The position numbers were made by a program, and so were the translations under genes. Below are positions 37,601 through 51,000 of a stretch of 64,000 nucleotides of DNA, one piece after another (within the stretch, counting starts at the first letter, position 1; every line of letters starts with the position of its first letter). Origin of the DNA: Hippophae tibetana (taxonomy: Eukaryota; Streptophyta; Magnoliopsida; Rosales; Elaeagnaceae); NCBI GenBank assembly GCA_037013495.1, contig JAZDXN010000026.1, positions 1,798,001 to 1,862,000 of the forward strand, given 5' to 3'. The notes beneath the pieces were generated by a model. The model saw only the letters and a list, made by a program, of their open reading frames with translations. It was not told the DNA's origin and did not search any database.

Positions 37601-39061
37601 GAGATATTGGTGCCGACCTAGGGTTGTTGATTTATATTTCCAATAAGTCTCTATTCTTCAAAAAAAAATAAGAGAAGAGAAAAAGAAAGAGGATGTCGTT
37701 CACATTTTCAAAAATAACAAAAGATTTGGTAAATATGAGTTACAACTTTCAACGGAGATATCTTTTAACTCGGGTATCGAAACCACTATTATAATATATC
37801 AAATTTAAGCTCATATCAAATTACACAATATATTTGGCGCCGCCCAAGAAAATCGTTTTTGTACACAAATTACATCGTTTACATCACTTACCGAGTGTTT
37901 AAAGTTTTTGACGCAACATTTTCATTTTTCTTACTTCTAGTTTAATTCAATAGAGCTATACAGGAGATATTGGTGCCGACTTAGGGTTGTTGATTTATAT
38001 TTCCAATAAGTCTCTATTCTTCAAAAAAAAATAAGAGAAGAGAAAAAGAAAGAGGATGTCGTTCACATTTTCAATAACAACAAAACATTTGGTAAATATG
38101 AGTTACAACTTTCAATGGAGATATCTTTGGACACGGGTATCGAAACCACTATTATCATATATCAAATCGAAGCTCGTATCAAATTACACAATATGTTTTG
38201 GTCCCGACTAGGAAAATCGTTTTTGTACCCAAATTATATCGTTTACATCACTTACCGAGTGTTTAAAGTTTTTGACGCACCATTTTCATTCTTCTTACTT
38301 CTGGTTTAATTCAATAGAGCAATACAGGAGATATTGGTGCCGACCTAGGGTTGTTGATTTATATTTCCAATAAGTCTCTATTCTTCAAAAAAAATAAGAG
38401 AAGAGAAAAAGAAAGAGGATGTCGTTCACATTTTCAAAAATAACAAAACATTTGGTAAATATGAGTTTCAACTTTCAACGGAGATATCTTTTGACTCGGG
38501 TATCGAAACCACTATTATAATATATCAAATTGAAGCTCGTATCAAATTACACAATATGATTTGGTCCCGACCAGGAAAATCGTTTTTGTACCCAAATTAC
38601 ATCGTTTACATCACTTATCGAGTGTTTAAAGTTTTTGACGCACCATTTTCATTTTTCTTACTTCTAGTTTAATTCCATAGAGCTATACAGGAGATATTGG
38701 TGCCGACCTAGGGTTGTTGATTTATATTTCCAATAAGTCTCTATTCTTCAAACAAAAATAAGAGAAGAGAAAAAGAAAGAGGATGTCGTTCACATTTTCA
38801 AAAATAACAAAAGATTTGCTAAATATGAGTTACAACTTTCAACGGATATATCTTTTAACTCGGGTATCGAAACCACTATTATAATATATCAAATTGAAGC
38901 TCATATCAAATTACACAATATATTTGGCGCCGCCCAAGAAAATCGTTTTTGTACACAAATTACATCGTTTACATCACTTACCGAGTATTTAAAGTTTTTG
39001 ACGCACCATTTTCATTTTTCTTACTTCTAGTTTAATTCAATAGAGCTATACAGGAGATATT
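33255..39061. repeat. Six monomers duplicated at an offset of about 3629 bp
   Basis: About 33255-35430 matches about 36884-39061: same order of the CAAACAAAAATAAG monomer, the TTGATTGATATTTCC monomer, the CCGACTAGG monomer and the GAGTTTCAACTTTC monomer. Between the copies lie extra near-identical CAAACAAAA monomers. Confidence 0.72.
35069..36157. repeat. Run of three consecutive near-identical monomers
   Basis: The monomers starting at marks 35069, 35432 and 35795 are exactly 363 bp each, all with TTCAAACAAAAATAAGAG and TTTGGCGCCGCCCAAG, and differ at only a few sites. They are the clearest single-monomer amplification in the array. Confidence 0.78.
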
Positions 39062-42000
39062 GGTGCCGACCTAGGGTTGTTGATTTATATTTCCAATAAG
39101 TCTCTATTCTTCAAAAAAAAATAAGAGAAGAGAAAAAGAAAGAGGATGTCGTTCACATTTTCAATAACAACAAAACATTTGGTAAATATGAGTTACAACT
39201 TTCAATGGAGATATCTTTGGACACGGGTATCGAAACCACTATTATAATATATCAAATCGAAGCTCGTATCAAATTACACAATATGTTTTGGTCCCGACCA
39301 GGAAAATCGTTTTTGTACCCAAATTATATCGTTTACATCACTTATCGAGTGTTTAAAGTTTTTGACGCACCATTTTCATTTTTCTTATTTCTGGTTTAAT
39401 TCAATAGAGCAATACAGGAGATATTGGTGCCGACCTAGGGTTGTTGATTTATATTTCCAATAAGTCTCTATTCTTCAAAAAAAAAAAGAGAAGAGAAAAA
39501 GAAAGAGGATGTCGTTCACATTTTCAAAAATAACAAAAGATTTGGTAAATATGAGTTACAACTTTCAACGGAGATATCTTTTAACTCGGGTATCGAAACC
39601 ACTATTATAATATATCAAATTGAAGCTCATATCAAATTACACAATATATTTGGTGCCGCCCAAGAAAATCGTTTTTGTACACAAATTACATAGTTTATAT
39701 CACTTACCGAGTGTTTAAAGTTTTTGACGCACCATTTTCATTTTTCTTATTTCTGGTTTAATTGAATAGAGCAATACAGGAGATATTGGTGCCGACCTAG
39801 GGTTGTTGATATATATTTATAATAAGTCTCTATTCTTCAAAAAAAAATAAGAGAAGAGAAAAATAAAGAGGATGTCGTTCACATTTTCAAAAACAACAAA
39901 ACATTTGGTAAATATAAGTTACAATTTTCAACGGAGATATCTTTTGACTCGGGTATCGAAACCACTATTATAATATATCAAATCGAAGCTCGTATCAAAT
40001 TACACAATATGCTTTGGTCCCGACCAGGAAAATCGTTTTGCTACCCAAATTACATCGTTTACATCACTTATCGAGTGTTTAAAGTTTTTGACGCACCATT
40101 TTCATTCTTCTTACTTCTGGTTTAATTCAATAGAGCAATACAATAGATATTGGTGCCGACCTAGGGTTGTTGATTTATATTTCCAATAAGTCTCTATTCT
40201 TCAAAAAAAATAAGAGAAGAGAAAAAGAAAGAGGATGTCGTTCACATTTTCAAAAATAAAAAAAGATTTGGTAAATATGAGTTACAACTTTCAACGGAGA
40301 TATCTTTTAACTCGGGTATCGAAACCACTATTATAATATATCAAATCGAAGCTCATATCAAATTACACAATATATTTGGTGCCGCCCAAGAAAATCGTTT
40401 TTGTACACAAATTAAATCGTTTACATCACTTACCGAGTGTTTAAAGTTTTTGACGCACCATTTTCATTTTTCTTATTTCTGGTTTAATTCAATAGAGCAA
40501 TACAGGAGATATTGGTGCCGACCTAGGGTTGTTGATATATATTTATAATAAGTCTCTATTCTTCAAAAAAAATAAGAGAAGAGAAAAATAAAGAGGATGT
40601 CGTTCACATTTTTAAAAACAACAAAAAATTTGGTAAATATAAGTTACAATTTTCAACGGAGATATCTTTTGACTCGGGTATCGAAACCACTATTATAATA
40701 TATCAAATCGAAGCTCGTATCAAATTACACAATATGCTTTGGTCCCGACCAGGAAAATCGTTTTGGTACCCAAATTACATCGTTTACATCACTTATCGAG
40801 TGTTTAAAGTTTTTGACGCACCATTTTCATTCTTCTTACTTCTGGTTTAATTCAATAGAGCTATACAGGAGATATTGGTGCCGACCTAGGGTTGTTGATT
40901 TATATTTCCAATAAGTCTCTATTCTTCAAAAAAAAAATAAGAGAAGAGAAAAAGAAAGAGGATGTCGTTCACATTTTCAATAACAACAAAACATTTGGTA
41001 AATATAAGTTACAATTTTCAACGGAGATATCTTTTGACTCGGGTATCGAAACCACTATTATAATATATCAAATCGAAGCTCGTATCAAATTACACAATAT
41101 GCTTTGGTCCCGACCAGGAAAATCGTTTTGGTTCCCAAATTACATCGTTTACATCACTTATCGAGTGTTTAAAGTTTTTGACGCACTATTTTCATTCTTC
41201 TTACTTCTGGTTTAATTCAATAGAGCAATACAGGAGATATTGGTGCCGACCTAGGGTTGTTGATTTATATTTCCAATAAGTCTCTATTCTTCAAAAAAAA
41301 TAAGAGAGGAGAAAAAGAAAGAGGATGTCGTTCACATTTTCAAAAATAACAAAAGATTTGGTAAATATGAGTTACAACTTTCAACGGAGATATCTTTTAA
41401 CTCGGGTATCGAAACCACTATTATAATATATCAAATCGAAGCTCATATCAAATTACACAATATATTTGGTGCCGCCCACGAAAATCGTTTTTGTACACAA
41501 ATTACATCGTTTACATCACTTACCGAGTGTTTAAAGTTTTTGACGCACCATTTTCATTTTTCTTACTTCTAGTTTAATTCAATAGAGCAATACAGGAGAT
41601 ATTGGTGCCGACCTAGGGTTGTTGATTTATATTTCCAATAAGTCTCTATTCTTCAAAAAAAATAAGAGAAGAGAAAAAGAAAGAGGATGTCGTTCACATT
41701 TTCAAAAATAACAAAACATTTGGTAAATATGAGTTTCAACTTTCAACGGAGATATCTTTTGACTCGGGTATCGAAACCACTATTATAATATATCAAATTG
41801 AAGCTCGTATCAAATTACACAATATGTTTTGGTCCCGACCAGGAAAATCGTTTTTGTACCCAAATTACATCGTTTACATCACTTATCGAGTGTTTAAAGT
41901 TTTTGACGCACCATTTTCATTTTTCTTACTTCTAGTTTAATTCCATAGAGCTATACAGGAGATATTGGTGCCGACCTAGGGTTGTTGATTTATATTTCCA

Positions 42001-45000
42001 ATAAGTCTCTATTCTTCAAACAAAAATAAGAGAAGAGAAAAAGAAAGAGGATGTCGTTCACATTTTCAAAAATAACAAAAGATTTGGTAAATATGAGTTA
42101 CAACTTTCAACGGAGATATCTTTTAACTCGGGTATCGAAACCACTATTATAATATATCAAATTGAAGCTCATATCAAATTACACAATATATTTGGCGCCG
42201 CCCAAGAAAATCGTTTTTGTACACAAATTACATCGTTTACATCACTTACCGAGTATTTAAAGTTTTTGACGCACCATTTTCATTTTTCTTACTTCTAGTT
42301 TAATTCAATAGAGCTATACAGGAGATATTGGTGCCGACCTAGGGTTGTTGATTTATATTTCCAATAAGTCTCTATTCTTCAAAAAAAAAAATAAGAGAAG
42401 AGAAAAAGAAAGAGGATGTCGTTCACATTTTCAATAACAACAAAACATTTGGTAAATATGAGTTACAACTTTCAATGGAGATATCTTTGGACACGGGTAT
42501 CGAAACCACTATTATAATATATCAAATCGAAGCTCGTATCAAATTACACAATATGTTTTGGTCCCGACCAGGAAAATCGTTTTTGTACCCAAATTATATC
42601 GTTTACATCACTTATCGAGTGTTTAAAGTTTTTGACGCACCATTTTCATTTTTCTTATTTCTGGTTTAATTCAATAGAGCAATACAGGAGATATTGGTGC
42701 CGACCTAGGGTTGTTGATTTATATTTCCAATAAGTCTCTATTCTTCAAAAAAAAAAAGAGAAGAGAAAAAGAAAGAGGATGTCGTTCACATTTTCAAAAA
42801 TAACAAAAGATTTGGTAAATATGAGTTACAACTTTCAACGGAGATATCTTTTAACTCGGGTATCGAAACCACTATTATAATATATCAAATTGAAGCTCAT
42901 ATCAAATTACACAATATATTTGGTGCCGCCCAAGAAAATCGTTTTTGTACACAAATTACATAGTTTATATCACTTACCGAGTGTTTAAAGTTTTTGACGC
43001 ACCATTTTCATTTTTCTTATTTCTGGTTTAATTGAATAGAGCAATACAGGAGATATTGGTGCCGACCTAGGGTTGTTGATATATATTTATAATAAGTCTC
43101 TATTCTTCAAAAAAAAATAAGAGAAGAGAAAAATAAAGAGGATGTCGTTCACATTTTCAAAAACAACAAAACATTTGGTAAATATAAGTTACAATTTTCA
43201 ACGGAGATATCTTTTGACTCGGGTATCGAAACCACTATTATAATATATCAAATCGAAGCTCGTATCAAATTACACAATATGCTTTGGTCCCGACCAGGAA
43301 AATCGTTTTGCTACCCAAATTACATCGTTTACATCACTTATCGAGTGTTTAAAGTTTTTGACGCACCATTTTCATTCTTCTTACTTCTGGTTTAATTCAA
43401 TAGAGCAATACAATAGATATTGGTGCCGACCTAGGGTTGTTGATTTATATTTCCAATAAGTCTCTATTCTTCAAAAAAAATAAGAGAAGAGAAAAAGAAA
43501 GAGGATGTCGTTCACATTTTCAAAAATAAAAAAAGATTTGGTAAATATGAGTTACAACTTTCAACGGAGATATCTTTTAACTCGGGTATCGAAACCACTA
43601 TTATAATATATCAAATCGAAGCTCATATCAAATTACACAATATATTTGGTGCCGCCCAAGAAAATCGTTTTTGTACACAAATTAAATCGTTTACATCACT
43701 TACCGAGTGTTTAAAGTTTTTGACGCACCATTTTCATTTTTCTTATTTCTGGTTTAATTCAATAGAGCAATACAGGAGATATTGGTGCCGACCTAGGGTT
43801 GTTGATATATATTTATAATAAGTCTCTATTCTTCAAAAAAAATAAGAGAAGAGAAAAATAAAGAGGATGTCGTTCACATTTTTAAAAACAACAAAAAATT
43901 TGGTAAATATAAGTTACAATTTTCAACGGAGATATCTTTTGACTCGGGTATCGAAACCACTATTATAATATATCAAATCGAAGCTCGTATCAAATTACAC
44001 AATATGCTTTGGTCCCGACCAGGAAAATCGTTTTGGTACCCAAATTACATCGTTTACATCACTTATCGAGTGTTTAAAGTTTTTGACGCACTATTTTCAT
44101 TCTTCTTACTTCTGGTTTAATTCAATAGAGCTATACAGGAGATATTGGTGCCGACCTAGGGTTGTTGATTTATATTTCCAATAAGTCTCTATTCTTCAAA
44201 AAAAAAATAAGAGAAGAGAAAAAGAAAGAGGATGTCGTTCACATTTTCAATAACAACAAAACATTTGGTAAATATAAGTTACAATTTTCAACGGAGATAT
44301 CTTTTGACTCGGGTATCGAAACCACTATTATAATATATCAAATCGAAGCTCGTATCAAATTACACAATATGCTTTGGTCCCGACCAGGAAAATCGTTTTG
44401 GTTCCCAAATTACATCGTTTACATCACTTATCGAGTGTTTAAAGTTTTTGACGCACTATTTTCATTCTTCTTACTTCTGGTTTAATTCAATAGAGCAATA
44501 CAGGAGATATTGGTGCCGACCTAGGGTTGTTGATTTATATTTCCAATAAGTCTCTATTCTTCAAAAAAAATAAGAGAGGAGAAAAAGAAAGAGGATGTCG
44601 TTCACATTTTCAAAAATAACAAAAGATTTGGTAAATATGAGTTACAACTTTCAACGGAGATATCTTTTAACTCGGGTATCGAAACCACTATTATAATATA
44701 TCAAATCAAAGCTCATATCAAATTACACAATATATTTGGTGCCGCCCACGAAAATCGTTTTTGTACACAAATTACATCGTTTACATCACTTACCGAGTGT
44801 TTAAAGTTTTTGACGCACCATTTTCATTTTTCTTATTTCTGGTTTAATTCAATAGAGCAATACAGGAGATATTGGTGCCGACCTAGGGTTGTTGATTTAT
44901 ATTTCCAATAAGTCTCTATTCTTCAAAAAAAAAATAAGAGAAGAGAAAAAGAAAGAGGATGTCGTTCACATTTTCAAAAATAACAAAAGATTTGGTAAAT

Positions 45001-48000
45001 ATGAGTTACAACTTTCAACGGAGATATCTTTTAACTCGGGTATCGAAACCACTATTATAATATATCAAATCGAAGCTCGTATCAAATTACACAATATGTT
45101 TTGGTCCCGACCAGGAAAATCGTTTTTGTACCCTAATTATATCGGTTACATCACTTATCGAGTGTTTAAAGTTTTTGACGCACCATTTTCATTTTTCTTA
45201 TTTCTGGTTTAATTCAATAGAGCAATACATGAGATATTGGTGCCAACCTAGGGTTGTTGATTTATATTTCCAATAAGTCTCTATTCTTCAAAAAAAATAA
45301 GAGAAGAGAAAAAGAAAGAGGATGTCGTTCACATTTTCAAAAATAACAAAAGATTTGGTAAATATGAGTTACAACTTTCAACGGAGATATCTTTTAACTC
45401 GGGTATCGAAACCACTATTATAATATATCAAATCGAAGCTCATATCAAATTACACAATATATTTGGTGCCGCCCAAGAAAATCGTTTTTGTACACAAATT
45501 ACATCGTTTACATCACTTACCGAGTGTTTAAAGTTTTTGACGCACCATTTTCATTTTTCTTATTTCTGGTTTAATTCAATAGAGCAATACAGGAGATATT
45601 GGTGCCGACCTAGGGTTGTTGATATATATTTATAATAAGTCTCTATTCTTCAAAAAAAATAAGAGAAGAGAAAAATAAAGAGGATGTCGTTCACATTTTT
45701 AAAAACAACAAAAAATTTGGTAAATATAAGTTACAATTTTCAACGGAGATATCTTTTGACTCGGGTATCGAAACCACTATTATAATATATCAAATCGAAG
45801 CTCGTATCAAATTACACAATATGCTTTGGTCCCGACCAGGAAAATCGTTTTGGTACCCAAATTACATCGTTTACATCACTTATCGAGTGTTTAAAGTTTT
45901 TGACGCACCATTTTCATTCTTCTTACTTCTGGTTTAATTCAATAGAGCTATACAGGAGATATTGGTGCCGACCTAGGGTTGTTGATTTATATTTCCAATA
46001 AGTCTCTATTCTTCAAAAAAAAAATAAGAGAAGAGAAAAAGAAAGAGGATGTCGTTCACATTTTCAATAACAACAAAACATTTGGTAAATATAAGTTACA
46101 ATTTTCAACGGAGATATCTTTTGACTCGGGTATCGAAACCACTATTATAATATATCAAATCGAAGCTCGTATCAAATTACACAATATGCTTTGGTCCCGA
46201 CCAGGAAAATCGTTTTGGTTCCCAAATTACATCGTTTACATCACTTATCGAGTGTTTAAAGTTTTTGACGCACCATTTTCATTTTTCTTATTTCTGGTTT
46301 AATTCAATAGAGCAATACAGGAGATATTGGTGCCGACTTAGGGTTGTTGATTTATATTTCCAATAAGTCTCTATTCTTCAAAAAAAAATAAGAGAAGAGA
46401 AAAAGAAAGAGGATGTCGTTCACATTTTCAATAACAACAAAACATTTGGTAAATATGAGTTACAACTTTCAATGGAGATATCTTTGGACACGGGTATCGA
46501 AACCACTATTATCATATATCAAATCGAAGCTCGTATCAAATTACACAATATGTTTTGGTCCCGACTAGGAAAATCGTTTTTGTACCCAAATTATATCGTT
46601 TACATCACTTACCGAGTGTTTAAAGTTTTTGACGCACCATTTTCATTCTTCTTACTTCTGGTTTAATTCAATAGAGCAATACAGGAGATATTGGTGCCGA
46701 CCTAGGGTTGTTGATTTATATTTCCAATAAGTCTCTATTCTTCAAAAAAAATAAGAGAAGAGAAAAAGAAAGAGGATGTCGTTCACATTTTCAAAAATAA
46801 CAAAACATTTGGTAAATATGAGTTTCAACTTTCAACGGAGATATCTTTTGACTCGGGTATCGAAACCACTATTATAATATATCAAATTGAAGCTCGTATC
46901 AAATTACACAATATGATTTGGTCCCGACCAGGAAAATCGTTTTTGTACCCAAATTACATCGTTTACATCACTTATCGAGTGTTTAAAGTTTTTGACGCAC
47001 CATTTTCATTTTTCTTACTTCTAGTTTAATTCCATAGAGCTATACAGGAGATATTGGTGCCGACCTAGGGTTGTTGATTTATATTTCCAATAAGTCTCTA
47101 TTCTTCAAACAAAAATAAGAGAAGAGAAAAAGAAAGAGGATGTCGTTCACATTTTCAAAAATAACAAAAGATTTGCTAAATATGAGTTACAACTTTCAAC
47201 GGAGATATCTTTTAACTCGGGTATCGAAACCACTATTATAATATATCAAATTGAAGCTCATATCAAATTACACAATATATTTGGCGCCGCCCAAGAAAAT
47301 CGTTTTTGTACACAAATTACATCGTTTACATCACTTACCGAGTATTTAAAGTTTTTGACGCACCATTTTCATTTTTCTTACTTCTAGTTTAATTCAATAG
47401 AGCTATACAGGAGATATTGGTGCCGACCTAGGGTTGTTGATTTATATTTCCAATAAGTCTCTATTCTTCAAAAAAAAATAAGAGAAGAGAAAAAGAAAGA
47501 GGATGTCGTTCACATTTTCAATAACAACAAAACATTTGGTAAATATGAGTTACAACTTTCAATGGAGATATCTTTGGACACGGGTATCGAAACCACTATT
47601 ATAATATATCAAATCGAAGCTCGTATCAAATTACACAATATGTTTTGGTCCCGACCAGGAAAATCGTTTTTGTACCCAAATTATATCGTTTACATCACTT
47701 ATCGAGTGTTTAAAGTTTTTGACGCACCATTTTCATTTTTCTTATTTCTGGTTTAATTCAATAGAGCAATACAGGAGATATTGGTGCCGACCTAGGGTTG
47801 TTGATTTATATTTCCAATAAGTCTCTATTCTTCAAAAAAAAAAAGAGAAGAGAAAAAGAAAGAGGATGTCGTTCACATTTTCAAAAATAACAAAAGATTT
47901 GGTAAATATGAGTTACAACTTTCAACGGAGATATCTTTTAACTCGGGTATCGAAACCACTATTATAATATATCAAATTGAAGCTCATATCAAATTACACA

Positions 48001-51000
48001 ATATATTTGGTGCCGCCCAAGAAAATCGTTTTTGTACACAAATTACATAGTTTATATCACTTACCGAGTGTTTAAAGTTTTTGACGCACCATTTTCATTT
48101 TTCTTATTTCTGGTTTAATTGAATAGAGCAATACAGGAGATATTGGTGCCGACCTAGGGTTGTTGATATATATTTATAATAAGTCTCTATTCTTCAAAAA
48201 AAAATAAGAGAAGAGAAAAATAAAGAGGATGTCGTTCACATTTTCAAAAACAACAAAACATTTGGTAAATATAAGTTACAATTTTCAACGGAGATATCTT
48301 TTGACTCGGGTATCGAAACCACTATTATAATATATCAAATCGAAGCTCGTATCAAATTACACAATATGCTTTGGTCCCGACCAGGAAAATCGTTTTGCTA
48401 CCCAAATTACATCGTTTACATCACTTATCGAGTGTTTAAAGTTTTTGACGCACCATTTTCATTCTTCTTACTTCTGGTTTAATTCAATAGAGCAATACAA
48501 TAGATATTGGTGCCGACCTAGGGTTGTTGATTTATATTTCCAATAAGTCTCTATTCTTCAAAAAAAATAAGAGAAGAGAAAAAGAAAGAGGATGTCGTTC
48601 ACATTTTCAAAAATAAAAAAAGATTTGGTAAATATGAGTTACAACTTTCAACGGAGATATCTTTTAACTCGGGTATCGAAACCACTATTATAATATATCA
48701 AATCGAAGCTCATATCAAATTACACAATATATTTGGTGCCGCCCAAGAAAATCGTTTTTGTACACAAATTAAATCGTTTACATCACTTACCGAGTGTTTA
48801 AAGTTTTTGACGCACCATTTTCATTTTTCTTATTTCTGGTTTAATTCAATAGAGCAATACAGGAGATATTGGTGCCGACCTAGGGTTGTTGATATATATT
48901 TATAATAAGTCTCTATTCTTCAAAAAAAATAAGAGAAGAGAAAAATAAAGAGGATGTCGTTCACATTTTTAAAAACAACAAAAAATTTGGTAAATATAAG
49001 TTACAATTTTCAACGGAGATATCTTTTGACTCGGGTATCGAAACCACTATTATAATATATCAAATCGAAGCTCGTATCAAATTACACAATATGCTTTGGT
49101 CCCGACCAGGAAAATCGTTTTGGTACCCAAATTACATCGTTTACATCACTTATCGAGTGTTTAAAGTTTTTGACGCACCATTTTCATTCTTCTTACTTCT
49201 GGTTTAATTCAATAGAGCTATACAGGAGATATTGGTGCCGACCTAGGGTTGTTGATTTATATTTCCAATAAGTCTCTATTCTTCAAAAAAAAAATAAGAG
49301 AAGAGAAAAAGAAAGAGGATGTCGTTCACATTTTCAATAACAACAAAACATTTGGTAAATATAAGTTACAATTTTCAACGGAGATATCTTTTGACTCGGG
49401 TATCGAAACCACTATTATAATATATCAAATCGAAGCTCGTATCAAATTACACAATATGCTTTGGTCCCGACCAGGAAAATCGTTTTGGTTCCCAAATTAC
49501 ATCGTTTACATCACTTATCGAGTGTTTAAAGTTTTTGACGCACTATTTTCATTCTTCTTACTTCTGGTTTAATTCAATAGAGCAATACAGGAGATATTGG
49601 TGCCGACCTAGGGTTGTTGATTTATATTTCCAATAAGTCTCTATTCTTCAAAAAAAATAAGAGAGGAGAAAAAGAAAGAGGATGTCGTTCACATTTTCAA
49701 AAATAACAAAAGATTTGGTAAATATGAGTTACAACTTTCAACGGAGATATCTTTTAACTCGGGTATCGAAACCACTATTATAATATATCAAATCGAAGCT
49801 CATATCAAATTACACAATATATTTGGTGCCGCCCACGAAAATCGTTTTTGTACACAAATTACATCGTTTACATCACTTACCGAGTGTTTAAAGTTTTTGA
49901 CGCACCATTTTCATTTTTCTTACTTCTAGTTTAATTCAATAGAGCAATACAGGAGATATTGGTGCCGACCTAGGGTTGTTGATTTATATTTCCAATAAGT
50001 CTCTATTCTTCAAAAAAAATAAGAGAAGAGAAAAAGAAAGAGGATGTCGTTCACATTTTCAAAAATAACAAAACATTTGGTAAATATGAGTTTCAACTTT
50101 CAACGGAGATATCTTTTGACTCGGGTATCGAAACCACTATTATAATATATCAAATTGAAGCTCGTATCAAATTACACAATATGTTTTGGTCCCGACCAGG
50201 AAAATCGTTTTTGTACCCAAATTACATCGTTTACATCACTTATCGAGTGTTTAAAGTTTTTGACGCACCATTTTCATTTTTCTTACTTCTAGTTTAATTC
50301 CATAGAGCTATACAGGAGATATTGGTGCCGACCTAGGGTTGTTGATTTATATTTCCAATAAGTCTCTATTCTTCAAACAAAAATAAGAGAAGAGAAAAAG
50401 AAAGAGGATGTCGTTCACATTTTCAAAAATAACAAAAGATTTGGTAAATATGAGTTACAACTTTCAACGGAGATATCTTTTAACTCGGGTATCGAAACCA
50501 CTATTATAATATATCAAATTGAAGCTCATATCAAATTACACAATATATTTGGCGCCGCCCAAGAAAATCGTTTTTGTACACAAATTACATCGTTTACATC
50601 ACTTACCGAGTATTTAAAGTTTTTGACGCACCATTTTCATTTTTCTTACTTCTAGTTTAATTCAATAGAGCTATACAGGAGATATTGGTGCCGACCTAGG
50701 GTTGTTGATTTATATTTCCAATAAGTCTCTATTCTTCAAAAAAAAAAATAAGAGAAGAGAAAAAGAAAGAGGATGTCGTTCACATTTTCAATAACAACAA
50801 AACATTTGGTAAATATGAGTTACAACTTTCAATGGAGATATCTTTGGACACGGGTATCGAAACCACTATTATAATATATCAAATCGAAGCTCGTATCAAA
50901 TTACACAATATGTTTTGGTCCCGACCAGGAAAATCGTTTTTGTACCCAAATTATATCGTTTACATCACTTATCGAGTGTTTAAAGTTTTTGACGCACCAT